A stretch of DNA of 55,086 nucleotides from Sedimentibacter hydroxybenzoicus DSM 7310 (GTDB taxonomy: Bacteria; Bacillota; Clostridia; Tissierellales; Sedimentibacteraceae), in the NCBI RefSeq assembly GCF_013403245.1, contig NZ_JACBNQ010000023.1, positions 1 to 55,086 of the forward strand, given 5' to 3'. The first letter of the stretch is position 1, and each line of letters opens with the position of its first letter. This document shows, piece by piece, positions 33,801 to 42,659 of the stretch. Made by a program: the position numbers and the translations under genes. Under the pieces are notes generated by a model. The model had not been told where the DNA came from. It was given only the letters and a program-made list of their open reading frames with translations, and did no database searches.

Positions 33801-34393
33801 AATTCATTTATTATATCATCCACTCTGTCTAAATTGTCACTGGTTTTTTCAAGCTTTCTTTCGGATTCTTCCTTCCTTGTTTTGTATTTTACTATACCCG
33901 AAGCTTCTTCAAAAACCTGTCTTCTCGTCTCAGAATTCGGACTCAAAATATCCTCCACACGACCTTGTCCTATAAATGAATAGCCTTCTCTGCCTATACC
34001 CGTATCCATGAACAATTCCTTTATGTCCTTCAATCTGCATTGCTGTTTGTTTATATAATATTCGCTTTCGCCTGTTTTATATAATTTTCTTTTAATACTG
34101 ACCTCTTTATACTCCAACGGAATTTGTCCCGATTCATTATCAAATATCAGGTTCACTTCAGCATATCCCAGAGGCATTCTTTTTTCTGTTCCGGCAAAAA
34201 TAACGTCATCCATTTTGCCGCCTCTGAGAGATTTTGCGCTCTGCTCGCCTAAAACCCATTTAATTGCATCAGAAATATTGCTTTTGCCGCTTCCGTTGGG
34301 ACCTACAATAGCAGTAATTCCGTTTTCAACTATTACTTCTGTCTTTTCTGCAAAGGATTTAAATCCGTTTATATATAATTTTTTGAGATACAT
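30830..34393 (-). CDS. smc: Chromosome segregation ATPase SMC
   Basis: 1187 residues, full length. SMC forms the condensin ring with ScpA and ScpB. The head is split: Walker A IVGPNGSGKSNISDAIKWVL (about 30-49) at the N-terminus, and the signature LLSGGEKALTAIALLFS plus Walker B FCVLDEIEAALDDSN at the C-terminus. Two long coiled-coil arms (about 170-500 and 670-1010) flank a hinge near 510-660 with GGSVTGGH. It lies between the radical-SAM gene (8 bp upstream) and ftsY, the usual clostridial order rnc-(radical SAM)-smc-ftsY. Confidence 0.97.
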   Translation of the reverse strand: MYLKKLYINGFKSFAEKTEVIVENGITAIVGPNGSGKSNISDAIKWVLGEQSAKSLRGGKMDDVIFAGTEKRMPLGYAEVNLIFDNESGQIPLEYKEVSIKRKLYKTGESEYYINKQQCRLKDIKELFMDTGIGREGYSFIGQGRVEDILSPNSETRRQVFEEASGIVKYKTRKEESERKLEKTSDNLDRVDDIINELEERITPLSEQSIKAKKYIEIKERLKQYELNYLAHEYEKHTEQLKALNNQRNIATEQKIKLQKKRDYFSESIASQKEKITSIQLKIKELEENRELKNKEHESYQSMIQVYKEKKLLYIKNIDNVKNEISELLTRNEELEDNIKLLNEEKNQLLEGLNLDTEKFNSMNEEIKVYKNEIDSIAKKIEEQRNELFELHKEINKLNSQKSTVESFISNDADRIENLLSEISSENEDRNNKLSVINSIEEEQNKVTALLSAKKQELNNNTDKLSLSENEKEKLNEQIRDVSNELNTFKSKLNILSNMEAYYDGYYKSIKTVMNNKDREPVLKNSIVGTVADIIKTEKKYETAIEVALGSAIQNIIVNTDTEAENIIEYLKKNKIGRVTFLPINMLQERSLNKAEQEVLKEKCVINTGDMLVETKNKFETVIKHLLGRIIIVDNLNNGFKISKKLGNSLKIVTLQGDVINAGGSVTGGHIVSNQNLLGRKREIEECKESIIKSDALLKDKNNKLSTLIAEIKVYNEVIASLKNEINENSNLYEKNISRMGMLKEQADKTASAVKKYTEEMQFISDEKTKHSNELANILSEIERIENLVEEKEKSIELTITKSDTNKSKYEEYNSIILSQRDLVAQINQDIKLKEEKINNAKAEISRNIEQVSVKEESLKNIDIEIINAEKTIEENKSKSDALTEEIKLTNDNLNAEKENLNTIQNEIYEYQNKINEANKQITEILDDENKMNVRIERENSKVEEISAKLWEEYEINYAMAIQYKDDSISQSKLYSEVNSCKKAIKDLGNVNLDSIEEYEEVKQRYDFLKKQQKDLIDAKDKLKEVIKELEVQMNDKFVEEFANIRLKFNDVFKKLFNGGSGDVYLEDETDALNSNIEIAVQPPGKKLSKISLLSGGEKALTAIALLFSILKTKPTSFCVLDEIEAALDDSNINRFSHYLRDISKETQFIVITHRKGTMEYADTLYGATMEEKGVTKLVSMKLSNAI

Positions 34394-34401
34394 AGTTCCC
34401 C

Positions 34402-35487
34402 CTAATGAAAACTAAGATAGTTTTTATAAATGTCTTTTATTAAAAAACTTCCTGCTTTTATATTATCGGCAAAAATTTCAATTGATTGACTGTTTTTGTC
34501 ATTAACAAAATTTATTTTATTAACAGAAAATTTATCCTTAAGTATTTTTATGTTTGCCTTGTTTTGACCGGAAATATAGCTTATAACCTTATCGTCAGCG
34601 GCAAAAGTTATATGCTTATCTGTTAAATCCTGTTTCTCCAAAACTTTTATAACAGAGTGCAAATATATTTTTTCTTCCACCAGCTGTCTGAATGCCGCAT
34701 GAAAGGGACCTGCAATTACATCATTATCTTCATTTATATTTTCTGTGTTTTGCAGACCTATACGTATGACGTTTATATTTTTAACGGAATAATGACTGTA
34801 AATAAGCGCAGAAATATCTACTGCTTCATCCAATGTCAAAGGCTTATACTCGCCCTTTTCATACATTTGAACTAAATCAGTATCCTTTATAATCAAAGTA
34901 GGATAAATCCTGACAATATCCGGTTTCATTTTTATTGAATCTATACAGGTTTTTAAATCTTTTTCACTGCTGCTCCCCGGGAGACCGGGCATAATCTGAT
35001 GACCTAAAACAAATCCGTGCTCTTTAATTAATTTACTTGCATTTTCGGATTGCTGCCTGTTATGTCCTCTGTTGGATAGTCTTAAAACCTCATCATCCAG
35101 TGATTGTATCCCTAATTCTATGATATCCATACCATATCTTTTCTGAAGATTAAGTACCTGTTCGTCTATTGCATCAGGCCTGGTTGAGCATCTGAGCCGT
35201 TGTATAATGCCATTGTCCTTATATTCCTTACCTACACTTAACAATTCCTCCTGCAGTCGTAAATCTATTGCAGTAAAGGAACCGCCGAAGAAAGCAAGCT
35301 CCGTACAGACATCATCATCTATTGTTTTTTTGTAATCTTCAATTATATTTCTTACGTATCCGCCGTCTATAACCGTATTATCCTTGCCCGTTATCCTTTT
35401 TTGGTTGCAGAAAACACAATCATTCGGGCATCCCACATGAGGAACAAAGACAGGAATAATTTTTATTTTTTTATTAATTATATTCAT
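34402..35487 (-). CDS. Radical SAM protein (Elp3/YhcC-like)
   Basis: 361 residues. The cluster motif is HVGCPNDCVFCNQKRITG (about 18-35), a CxxxxCxxC-type start close to that of the Elp3/YhcC group. Then come AFFGGSFTAIDLRLQEELL, DIIELGIQSLDDEVLRLSNR and RIYPTLIIKDTDL. Homologues sit between rnc and smc in many clostridia, which suggests a link to RNA or tRNA modification, but the reaction is unknown. Unlike true Elp3 it has no acetyltransferase domain. The start overlaps the rnc stop by 14 bp. Confidence 0.88.
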   Translation of the reverse strand: MNIINKKIKIIPVFVPHVGCPNDCVFCNQKRITGKDNTVIDGGYVRNIIEDYKKTIDDDVCTELAFFGGSFTAIDLRLQEELLSVGKEYKDNGIIQRLRCSTRPDAIDEQVLNLQKRYGMDIIELGIQSLDDEVLRLSNRGHNRQQSENASKLIKEHGFVLGHQIMPGLPGSSSEKDLKTCIDSIKMKPDIVRIYPTLIIKDTDLVQMYEKGEYKPLTLDEAVDISALIYSHYSVKNINVIRIGLQNTENINEDNDVIAGPFHAAFRQLVEEKIYLHSVIKVLEKQDLTDKHITFAADDKVISYISGQNKANIKILKDKFSVNKINFVNDKNSQSIEIFADNIKAGSFLIKDIYKNYLSFH

Positions 35488-36193
35488 TAATCTGGCCTTC
35501 TGATATCAAAGCATTTTTTGCCGCTTCCTGCTCAGCCAGCTTCTTGCTTTTGCCTGAGCCGCTTCCGGTAACAACCCTGTTGATAACAACATCAACGTGA
35601 AATACTTTTTCGTGGTCAGGTCCTTCTTCCTTTGTTACCACATATCGGATTTTACAAGTATGACCCTTGCTCTGATAATATTCCTGTAAATATGATTTGA
35701 AATCCGTAATAATTTTACCCTTGACCGCATGGTGGATATATTTAGTCAGATTATCCAATACAAAGCTTTCCGCTTTTTTATATCCTCCGTCAATATAAAT
35801 TGCAGCTATAATGGCTTCAACAGCATCCGCCAATATGGATTTTCGCTCTCTTCCGCCTGATGCTTCTTCACCCTTGCCTAACAACATATATTTGCCGATA
35901 TTTAATTCACCGGCAACCATACTCAAGGTATCCTCGCAAACTACCTGAGACCTCAATTTTGTTAAATCACCTTCCGGATAGTCGGGAAACTTGTCAAAGA
36001 TATATCTGCTCACGCTTATGCTTAAAACGGCGTCTCCCAAAAATTCCAATCTTTCGTTATTAACCTTGTTGTATGATTTGTCTTCATTTGAATAAGAGCT
36101 GTGAGTGAGTGATTTTTCCAACGTTTCTATATTATTAAATTTATATTTTATTATGCTTTCGAACTCTTTAAGTTCTTTCATATCTATAATCAA
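35474..36193 (-). CDS. rnc: Ribonuclease III
   Basis: 239 residues. It cuts double-stranded RNA in rRNA and mRNA processing. The catalytic signature is NNERLEFLGDAVLSISVSRY (about 42-62), with more acidic residues in SILADAVEAIIAAIYIDGGY. The C-terminal dsRNA-binding domain (about 160-235) ends GSGKSKKLAEQEAAKNAL. It follows acpP, in the order plsX-acpP-rnc-smc-ftsY found in clostridia. A more upstream start (MIIDMKELKEFE) than MKELKEF is assumed. Confidence 0.96.
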   Translation of the reverse strand: MIIDMKELKEFESIIKYKFNNIETLEKSLTHSSYSNEDKSYNKVNNERLEFLGDAVLSISVSRYIFDKFPDYPEGDLTKLRSQVVCEDTLSMVAGELNIGKYMLLGKGEEASGGRERKSILADAVEAIIAAIYIDGGYKKAESFVLDNLTKYIHHAVKGKIITDFKSYLQEYYQSKGHTCKIRYVVTKEEGPDHEKVFHVDVVINRVVTGSGSGKSKKLAEQEAAKNALISEGQINEYN

Positions 36194-36295
36194 CTTTATC
36201 CTCCGTATTCACTTGATAAGGTTATAACTATTTAGTACATTAACGAAGTTATTCGTAAATATAATAAATAATTATAAGTATTTTCAGCAACCTAA

Positions 36296-36313
36296 GGACG
36301 CATTACTGCGTCC
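36296..36313 (-). terminator. Weak hairpin between acpP and rnc
   Basis: GGACGCA and TGCGTCC form a 7-bp stem with a 4-nt loop in the 147-bp gap. There is no T run, so it may act in RNA processing or as a weak stop. Confidence 0.35.
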
Positions 36314-36340
36314 CTTATATATAATAATATCAAATTAATA

Positions 36341-36568
36341 TTACTGGTTAATTTCTTCTAAGTAGTTTACTATATCCCCCACTGTCTTGATTTGTTCAAT
36401 ACTTTCATCATCGATTTCAATATTAAATTCGTCTTCCAAAGCCATTACCAATTCAAATAATGTTATTGAATCTGCATCCAAATCATCTGCAAAAGAAGTT
36501 TCCATTGTAATGTCAGCTTCCTCAATGCCAACCTTTTCAGCTACAATTTCTTTAATTCTTTCAAACAT
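36341..36568 (-). CDS. acpP: Acyl carrier protein
   Basis: 75 residues, complete and acidic. The phosphopantetheine attachment serine is Ser34 in DLDADSITLFELVMALEDEF; the motif is DSI, where DSL is more usual. ACP carries growing acyl chains in fatty acid synthesis and is also a substrate of PlsX encoded just upstream. It starts 6 bp after the plsX stop. The ribosome site AGGAGGTGATTTGAT is very strong, as expected for an abundant protein. Confidence 0.97.
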   Translation of the reverse strand: MFERIKEIVAEKVGIEEADITMETSFADDLDADSITLFELVMALEDEFNIEIDDESIEQIKTVGDIVNYLEEINQ

Positions 36569-36574
36569 ATCAAA

Positions 36575-37573
36575 TCACCTCCTCATAATGCTTTCTTGAA
36601 TTAATCCGTTTACATTGTTCTCACAGCATATTTTAGCTTGACGAATAGCATTTTTAAAGGCTTTTTCGTCAGAGCTGCCATGAGCTTTAACTACAATTTC
36701 TTTCACCCCAAGTATCGGAGCTCCACCATGTTCAGAATAATCAAATTTGCTCTTAAAATCCTTAAGTGCGGGTTTAATTAAAGCTGCTCCGATTTTCGAC
36801 CTTGCTGAAGACAACAGTGCTGATTTTAGTCCCTTCATCAATTCCAATACAGAGCCCTCAAGCGTTTTTAATATCATATTTCCGACGAACCCGTCACAAA
36901 CTATTATATCCGCTTTGCCCTGAAGTATTTCTCTTGCCTCTATATTTCCTATGAAATTTAGAGGAAGTGTTGTATTTTCCAATAGTCCGTATGTATCAAC
37001 AGTCAGCTTGTCACCTTTTGCTTTTTCTGAACCGATGTTAGCAAGTGCAATTCTGGGAGAAGTGATATTTAGCACCTGCTTTAAGTAAATATCTCCCATC
37101 ATAGCAAAATCATATAAGAATTCCGGCTTAGAATCTACGTTTGCTCCTGAATCAATCAATAGCGCAAACCCTCCGTACATATTCGGTATCAAGGCTCCAA
37201 TTGCAGGTCTTTCTATGCCATTTATACGTCCTACCATAAGTGTAGCACCTGCTAACAAAGCGCCGGTGCTTCCTGCAGATACTATAGCATTCGCTTGCTT
37301 ATCCTTAACCGTATTAAGTGCCTTTACCAACGATGAATCCTTTTTTCTTCTTAAAGCCATAACCGGCTTATCATCGTTTGTGATAACTTCTTCAGCATTA
37401 ATAATTTCTATATTGTTAAAATCAGATGTATTTTTTTCTACTATATTTTTTATTTCATTTTCTTTTCCATATAATAAAATCTCCACATTATATTCATCTC
37501 TTGCAAGTATACTTCCTTTAACAATAAGCTCGGGAGCATTATCGCCGCCCATAGCATCTATGGCAATTTTCAT
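36575..37573 (-). CDS. plsX: Phosphate acyltransferase PlsX
   Basis: About 332 residues. PlsX turns acyl-ACP into acyl-phosphate for phospholipid synthesis. Signatures are MKIAIDAMGGDNAPELIVKG at the start, NAIVSAGSTGALLAGATLMV and IVCDGFVGNMILKTLEGSV. I chose the ATG at 37573, preceded by GAAGGTGTAAGA; an upstream in-frame codon at 37633 would add 20 unrelated residues. It is followed closely by acpP. No fab genes lie beside it, which is common in clostridia. Confidence 0.95.
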   Translation of the reverse strand: MKIAIDAMGGDNAPELIVKGSILARDEYNVEILLYGKENEIKNIVEKNTSDFNNIEIINAEEVITNDDKPVMALRRKKDSSLVKALNTVKDKQANAIVSAGSTGALLAGATLMVGRINGIERPAIGALIPNMYGGFALLIDSGANVDSKPEFLYDFAMMGDIYLKQVLNITSPRIALANIGSEKAKGDKLTVDTYGLLENTTLPLNFIGNIEAREILQGKADIIVCDGFVGNMILKTLEGSVLELMKGLKSALLSSARSKIGAALIKPALKDFKSKFDYSEHGGAPILGVKEIVVKAHGSSDEKAFKNAIRQAKICCENNVNGLIQESIMRR

Positions 37574-37671
37574 TCTTACACCTTCTTTAAATAATTTCTG
37601 ATAAAGCACAGGGCTTAATATGTACAGGTACACACAAAATTAGTATAACGTAGATATATTATCTTTGCAAT

Positions 37672-37693
37672 AAAAAAATAGTGCGCTGCACTA
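37672..37693 (-). terminator. Terminator after rpmF
   Basis: On the minus strand TAGTGC-AGC-GCACTA followed by seven Ts, 35 bases after the rpmF stop. It separates DUF177-rpmF from plsX-acpP. Confidence 0.9.
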
Positions 37694-37727
37694 CTTTTTA
37701 TAGCTAAACTATTAAAATAATTCCTGA

Positions 37728-37907
37728 TTATTCTACGCTTATAACTTCTTTACCATCATAATATCCGCAAGCTGCACAAACTCTGTGAGGAAGCTTAGTT
37801 TCGTGACATTGTGGACACTCAATGATATTTGGAATTGTTAATCTTGATTTAGCTGATCTTCTTCTATCTCTTCTTGCTTTGGAAGTTTTTCTCTTAGGTA
37901 CTGCCAT
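37728..37907 (-). CDS. rpmF: 50S ribosomal protein L32
   Basis: 59 residues, a short gene read directly from the sequence. It begins [20 protein letters not shown] and has a zinc ribbon, [18 protein letters not shown], with all four cysteines (a C+ paralogue that should bind zinc). L32 sits near the peptide exit tunnel of the 50S subunit. GGAGGTGTTAAA precedes the ATG. It starts 12 bp after the DUF177 gene, the conserved pair in most bacteria. Confidence 0.97.
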   Translation of the reverse strand: MAVPKRKTSKARRDRRRSAKSRLTIPNIIECPQCHETKLPHRVCAACGYYDGKEVISVE

Positions 37908-37919
37908 TTTAACACCTCC

Positions 37920-38423
37920 TTAATCCTTTAACAGGTCTCTTAATTTATCAAATCGCGGATCTGTTAAATTGTCTTCACATTTACAATTATCATTATTTAA
38001 ATTAACTCCGCAATTGGGGCATATGCCCTTGCAATCTTTACTGCACAATGACTTCATAGGCATTGACAAGTAAATTATTTGCTTAATGGTTTCCTGTAAA
38101 TCAACACATCCGTCTGTAATTTTCAATTGAATTTCATCAGATTCACTATCTTCATCTAATTGTTTAACTATAAGAGCCTCAAATTTCGTTTCAATCTTAT
38201 TGTCAAATTCATCCAAGCATCTTGCACATTTATCCTTAACAGTGTACATAACAGTGCCGTTTAGTATGACGCTTTCGTCCACTTTATAAAATTCACCTGC
38301 AAACACAATGCTTTTATCAAGATGTGTCTTTGATAAGAAATCCTCATCATCTATTACAAAATTCTCACTAACTCTGTAAGAAAGCTGATCAGATGATAAA
38401 AATTCTTTTAGCTTAATTAACAT
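37920..38423 (-). CDS. YceD/DUF177 family protein
   Basis: About 167 residues. DUF177 proteins are linked to 23S rRNA accumulation and are almost always encoded beside rpmF, as here. Seen are CARCLDEFDNKIETKFEALI in the middle and the cysteine-rich CSKDCKGICPNCGVNLN near the C-terminus, followed by DPRFDKLRDLLKD. I start at the ATG at 38423 after AGGGTGGTAGT; an upstream codon at 38480 would add residues of no family character. In many clostridia ackA directly precedes this gene; here about 11.7 kb lies between them. Confidence 0.92.
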   Translation of the reverse strand: MLIKLKEFLSSDQLSYRVSENFVIDDEDFLSKTHLDKSIVFAGEFYKVDESVILNGTVMYTVKDKCARCLDEFDNKIETKFEALIVKQLDEDSESDEIQLKITDGCVDLQETIKQIIYLSMPMKSLCSKDCKGICPNCGVNLNNDNCKCEDNLTDPRFDKLRDLLKD

Positions 38424-38532
38424 ACTACCACCCTTTTTATTCGCAGAGTTAATTATATGAGAAAAAAAATATTTTGTCAAGCTATATTGTAATATTTTGC
38501 TTGTTATTATTGCTTGTTATTTTGCACTATCC

Positions 38533-38597
38533 TGTCATTGCTATGAATAAACGTAAATCTGCCGCTATGTCATTCTGAACGCAAGTGAAGAATCTCA
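38533..38597. repeat. Composite interspersed repeat before the DUF177 gene
   Basis: Module one at 38533-38554 is the exact reverse complement of 15906-15927. Module two, GTCATTCTGAACGCAAGTGA and on to GAATCTCA (38569-38597), is the clearest single copy of the second family. It ends directly at the stop codon of the gene at 38598. Confidence 0.8.
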
Positions 38598-39731
38598 TCA
38601 AGCATCTATACCTAATTCTTTTTTCACTTCATTCAATGAATAGTGTTTTACTTTGCTATTCTTCTTTTCATTTTCATATTCTTTAACGACTTTCAAATCA
38701 TATCTATACTCTAACCTTTTTAATATTATGACAACTACGTAGAATATTAAAGCCATAACCATACTAAGTACAATCTTAAATGCAATTACGCTCATTTCCG
38801 TAATACCATTGTGCAAATAATACGAAACTAAATCAAAAAATGATTTTATCATGCCGTAAATACTTTTAGGCGAAACAGGATTAAATCTATAAGGCATCCT
38901 TAAATTCAGATATCTTATAAGCAATACTGCGATGCATATTATTGATGTAAGCAGTGCAGATAAATACAGAAGTATGCCTCTGATTAAACCTAGATTCTCG
39001 CTCCTATTAATATATTCCCATACACCAACATCATATTTGTTATTTTTATATTCTGAAAAAATACTTCTTAATAGCTTCCTTAATCTTTTTATTATATTAT
39101 ATATAGCACATATGAAAAATGATATGAAGCACAGAATTATAAGCTTAAGCAGAAGCTTGGATAAATTATCATAATAAATGTGTGCATCAGACACTATGCC
39201 TTTTGATTTAAGTATAGACAACAAGGTATTTTCTTCTATCTTAATACCATCCTTGTCCTTCAGAACAGCATATATTCTCTGCCTTTTTATATTCTGATTT
39301 TCAAGTAAATTCAAATCACTGTAATATACATCATGGCTGTCATTTACAATAGCGGTTACAGTGTATCCTGCATTGTTAAACTCATGGTTTTGACCGATGG
39401 GATTGTATGCATAGTTTCTTTCTGCAAAATCGTCACCCATGAGAACTTCTCTTTCACTGAATCCAATATCTGTGTTTTCTTTTATTCTTCCTGCTAAAAG
39501 CAAATTCATATTGCCTTTGTATACCTTGGAACTTTCCCTGTTATACAAATCATATACTATAAGATAATCATATACCTTACCCTGCTCCAGCGCATCCTTA
39601 ATTTTCTCCGCAGAAACAGGTTCATTTAAGCAAAACTCCGCCATTCCGCCGTAAGTGTTTGATTCCACATATATAAGCATCAAAGATGCTATTAAGACAA
39701 TTATAAGAAGTGCCCATAACGTATTTTTCAT
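38598..39731 (-). CDS. MacB-like membrane protein without ATPase domain
   Basis: 377 residues. One N-terminal membrane helix (ALLIIVLIASLMLIYV) is followed by about 165 residues outside the membrane, then three helices in the last 180 residues (LIILCFISFFICAIYNIIKR, GILLYLSALLTSIICIAVLL, FKIVLSMVMALIFYVVVIIL). This is the 1+3 helix plan of MacB/FtsX permeases. The outer part has the MacB core pattern VLMGDDFAERN..NPIGQ..YTVTAIVND. The usual MacB-type ATPase is missing nearby. It is the last gene of a six-gene operon with a sugar-type importer and an HlyD-like adaptor, 14 bp after the latter. Confidence 0.75.
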   Translation of the reverse strand: MKNTLWALLIIVLIASLMLIYVESNTYGGMAEFCLNEPVSAEKIKDALEQGKVYDYLIVYDLYNRESSKVYKGNMNLLLAGRIKENTDIGFSEREVLMGDDFAERNYAYNPIGQNHEFNNAGYTVTAIVNDSHDVYYSDLNLLENQNIKRQRIYAVLKDKDGIKIEENTLLSILKSKGIVSDAHIYYDNLSKLLLKLIILCFISFFICAIYNIIKRLRKLLRSIFSEYKNNKYDVGVWEYINRSENLGLIRGILLYLSALLTSIICIAVLLIRYLNLRMPYRFNPVSPKSIYGMIKSFFDLVSYYLHNGITEMSVIAFKIVLSMVMALIFYVVVIILKRLEYRYDLKVVKEYENEKKNSKVKHYSLNEVKKELGIDA

Positions 39732-39745
39732 TTGCGGCTCCCTGC

Positions 39746-41044
39746 CTATTTAATTATTCTGACTCTCATTTCATTTTCTAAAACAGCTGAAGCATAATTA
39801 GCTATTATACTGTTCCTGTCTATCCTTGTTGTATTTGTCTGAGATGCTTCAACAGCTACCGTATTGTCTCCAACAGCAAGAATCTTATATTCTCCCTGCT
39901 TTAAATAATTTATTTGTCCCAAAATTGATTCTTCTGATTCTATTGTGTATATATAGCAATAATTACCTGATTTCATTTCGCCTACAGGCACAACAGCTGT
40001 TTTCTGAACCACACATTCATAATTTTCTTCCGACTGAACCATAAATCTTACAACATCAGATATATACACCTTTTCTCTAAGCTCATCCCTTAAAGAAAAA
40101 ATAAGCTCATTGTGGTCCGGAAAAGAACGAACCGATTGAATATTTAACGACTCCTTCTTTCTTTCATCATTTTTCCAGAAGTATACACTGTACCTTTTAT
40201 TGAAAATATCGTCATAAACATCTCTGTCAAGATATGCCTCAATATATAAATCAGAATTAGAATTGCATATTGAATATCTGATTACAGTTTCACCTTCTTC
40301 AACGATCTTTTTATCAATTATATAATCTATGTACACCATGTCGGAAAGGAAGTAAACTCCCTCACTGTCCACGGTTATTTTGTTTTCTTCATTTACTTTC
40401 CCATGCAATTTACCCAGCAATATATTTATTTCACTATCAATGCGGTTTAAATTCATTGCATATATTTCCGTTTCGCTTTTGAGAGAGCTTACTTCTCTCT
40501 CATAAGATTTGCGGAGCTCTTCCGCAGAATCATTTTTGCTATCAAGGTCTTCTTTTGTAACGATTCCATTTTCATACAAATAGCTTGTACTTTCATACTC
40601 CTCTTTTGCTTTATTGTATGATTCCAATGCTCTTTGTACAGAAGCTTCCCTGTTATTCATTTGACTTTTCAGATTGAGTTTTTCTATTTCATATAATTTT
40701 ATTTGATTTTGTAATTCAACAGCTTCAGTATCGGTATTAAGGGATTGCCTGCTCATGTCCAGTGTTATTATTTTCGAGCCGGGTTCAACTATCTGAGAGC
40801 TTTTTACGTTAATTTCTTCTATATACAGTTTTCTGTCAGCTTTTACTTCGATTGTTTCTCTTGAGATAACCCTGCCCGTAAAATAGTCCTTTTTAATAAG
40901 GGTACTGTTTTCCAACGGCTTAGTAGCAGTAACCTCCGGCATAATGTAGTTTCTGATTGCAAGAAACACAAATCCTATGATAATAACAATGCTGAGAAAA
41001 ATAAAAAATATTTTTAAAATTCTATCAAACAAACCGGATACCAT
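39746..41044 (-). CDS. HlyD/RND-type membrane fusion protein
   Basis: 432 residues. One N-terminal helix (IFFIFLSIVIIIGFVFLAI) anchors it. A lipoyl-like segment (KADRKLYIEEINVKSSQIVE, then GSKIITLDMS) is followed by a coiled-coil hairpin of about 130 residues (YNKAKEEYESTSYLYENGIV, TKEDLDSKNDS). The rest forms beta-barrel parts. Such adaptors join efflux pumps such as MacB in both Gram-negative and Gram-positive bacteria. Here it lies between an importer-type permease gene (5 bp) and a MacB-like gene (14 bp), an odd combination. Confidence 0.85.
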   Translation of the reverse strand: MVSGLFDRILKIFFIFLSIVIIIGFVFLAIRNYIMPEVTATKPLENSTLIKKDYFTGRVISRETIEVKADRKLYIEEINVKSSQIVEPGSKIITLDMSRQSLNTDTEAVELQNQIKLYEIEKLNLKSQMNNREASVQRALESYNKAKEEYESTSYLYENGIVTKEDLDSKNDSAEELRKSYEREVSSLKSETEIYAMNLNRIDSEINILLGKLHGKVNEENKITVDSEGVYFLSDMVYIDYIIDKKIVEEGETVIRYSICNSNSDLYIEAYLDRDVYDDIFNKRYSVYFWKNDERKKESLNIQSVRSFPDHNELIFSLRDELREKVYISDVVRFMVQSEENYECVVQKTAVVPVGEMKSGNYCYIYTIESEESILGQINYLKQGEYKILAVGDNTVAVEASQTNTTRIDRNSIIANYASAVLENEMRVRIIK

Positions 41045-41049
41045 CTGTA

Positions 41050-41874
41050 CTACCTTCCTTCGTCACTGATTTTTAATACCATTACCTTAAGCTTGTCTCT
41101 TATTTTCATAAACACATATATGACAGGGAACATAAACAACACGCTTCCTGCATAAAAAATTTCCCTGTAACTTGAATAAAGAGTATTTAAATAAATAGAC
41201 ACAGGCATTTTAGACATAGAGCTCAAAAATATGATTGGCTGCTCTATTAAATTCCAATTCTCAATAAATATCAAAAGACACAAGGCCGCTATTGCATTTT
41301 TGGAATACGGAAGCACTACATGAAGTAGTATCTCAAGATCTGATGCACCGTCTATTTTTGCAATTTCATAATAGCTCTGGGGCATTGATTCAAAAAACTG
41401 TTTGAGAAAAAATACTCCTAATGTACTGAATACACCCGGTAAAATAACCGCAAATTGTGTATTGAACAATCTTAATCCCAAGTACCTCTCTATGGAATTA
41501 TATAAAAGCACATTGGGTATCAGTGTTATCTGCAACGGAAGCAGCATAAAAAATGTGTAAATCAAAAACAAAACTTCTGAATACCTGCTTTTTTTCACCG
41601 AGAAATAATATGCTGCACCTATGCTTACAATCATCTGCCCCAAAAGCACTCCCGCAGTCATTATTGCCGAATTTATATAAAGCTTGAAATATTCATTTTT
41701 TTCAACACTTATTTCATAATATTGCTGAATATTAAAAATCTCCGGTACTATTTCCACTTCGTTATTTTTCAGCTGATATCCATCCATGAAGGAATGGGAT
41801 ATGGTGTACAGTATGGGAAAAATGAATACTATTATTATAAATGCAGATAAAAGCTTAACCGTAAACTTTTTCAT
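41050..41874 (-). CDS. ABC transporter permease, MalG type
   Basis: 274 residues, six membrane helices. The cytosolic EAA loop, which contacts the ATPase, is seen as SYYEIAKIDGASDLEILLHV followed by LPYSKNAI (about 165-195). It opens with AFIIIVFIFPILYTISHSF, and an outside loop follows. It forms the channel with the preceding MalF-type permease, 8 bp upstream. The family imports sugars or related solutes. Confidence 0.93.
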   Translation of the reverse strand: MKKFTVKLLSAFIIIVFIFPILYTISHSFMDGYQLKNNEVEIVPEIFNIQQYYEISVEKNEYFKLYINSAIMTAGVLLGQMIVSIGAAYYFSVKKSRYSEVLFLIYTFFMLLPLQITLIPNVLLYNSIERYLGLRLFNTQFAVILPGVFSTLGVFFLKQFFESMPQSYYEIAKIDGASDLEILLHVVLPYSKNAIAALCLLIFIENWNLIEQPIIFLSSMSKMPVSIYLNTLYSSYREIFYAGSVLFMFPVIYVFMKIRDKLKVMVLKISDEGR

Positions 41875-41882
41875 GATTACTC

Positions 41883-42659
41883 CTACAGGGACATTTTAAT
41901 TTTGTGCTTTCGCCCTGATCTCAAGATAAAAAACAACAGTATAAATATGAATGCAAGCAATATGTCAGCTCCTGCCATAAGCGTATCGAGACTCAGTTCC
42001 TTGAGCTTTAAATGTAGAAAATTCTGTATCATAAACATTCTGTAGTCGGGATATTCTCCGAATATAGCATAGGTCATCCTGAAAATTTTAAGAGAATTAT
42101 ACGTACTTACTATAACGGCAAGCACAAGCGCCTCACTGTGCAGAGGCAGCATTATAGAAAAAATGGTTCTCAATGTGCCGGAGCCATCTAAATATGCAGC
42201 TTCTTCTATACTTTTATCCCTGTTCTTCAACGATATAAGGAAAATAATATACGTATATCCGATGCAGCTCCACAAAAATATAAAACCAACTATGAACAGC
42301 CCGTTTATGTTTTCAAGAGCAGAGCTTGCAGCAATTTCTCTGAAAAAACCCGATACGGAGGATGCCGGTACGGTAATCGGCAATATAACCGCCGCCTGTA
42401 CCCAGAAGCTGAGCTTTAAATATTCTGTTAAAAAGGCTGTAACAAAGCCTATGATAACAGCCAGCGGAATGAATACGGACATAAATACGGCCGTGTTTTT
42501 GATAGATATAATAAAACCCATATTTGAAAAAATATCCGTAAATGAGCCGCCTGATGAAAAGAAAACATATTTTTGAGCTATTATAAAGGGAACTAAGTTA
42601 AGAAAAGCTACTCCAAAAATGCTGGGAAGTATGTATTTCATCATACTATATTTTTTCAT
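41883..42659 (-). CDS. ABC transporter permease, MalF type
   Basis: About 258 residues, six membrane helices. The EAA loop is SIEEAAYLDGSGTLRTIFSI followed by MLPLHSEAL (about 150-178). I start at the ATG at 42659, inside the end of the ATPase gene (14-bp overlap), with GGAG upstream at a rather long spacing; a TTG at 42689 is the alternative. The overlap implies coupled translation. It pairs with the MalG-type permease that follows. Confidence 0.9.
   Translation of the reverse strand: MKKYSMMKYILPSIFGVAFLNLVPFIIAQKYVFFSSGGSFTDIFSNMGFIISIKNTAVFMSVFIPLAVIIGFVTAFLTEYLKLSFWVQAAVILPITVPASSVSGFFREIAASSALENINGLFIVGFIFLWSCIGYTYIIFLISLKNRDKSIEEAAYLDGSGTLRTIFSIMLPLHSEALVLAVIVSTYNSLKIFRMTYAIFGEYPDYRMFMIQNFLHLKLKELSLDTLMAGADILLAFIFILLFFILRSGRKHKIKMSL

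Noticed and set aside
37574-37671. FapR-type operator before plsX
   Set aside because: TGTACAGGTACA is a short palindrome here but does not match the FapR box well enough to claim.
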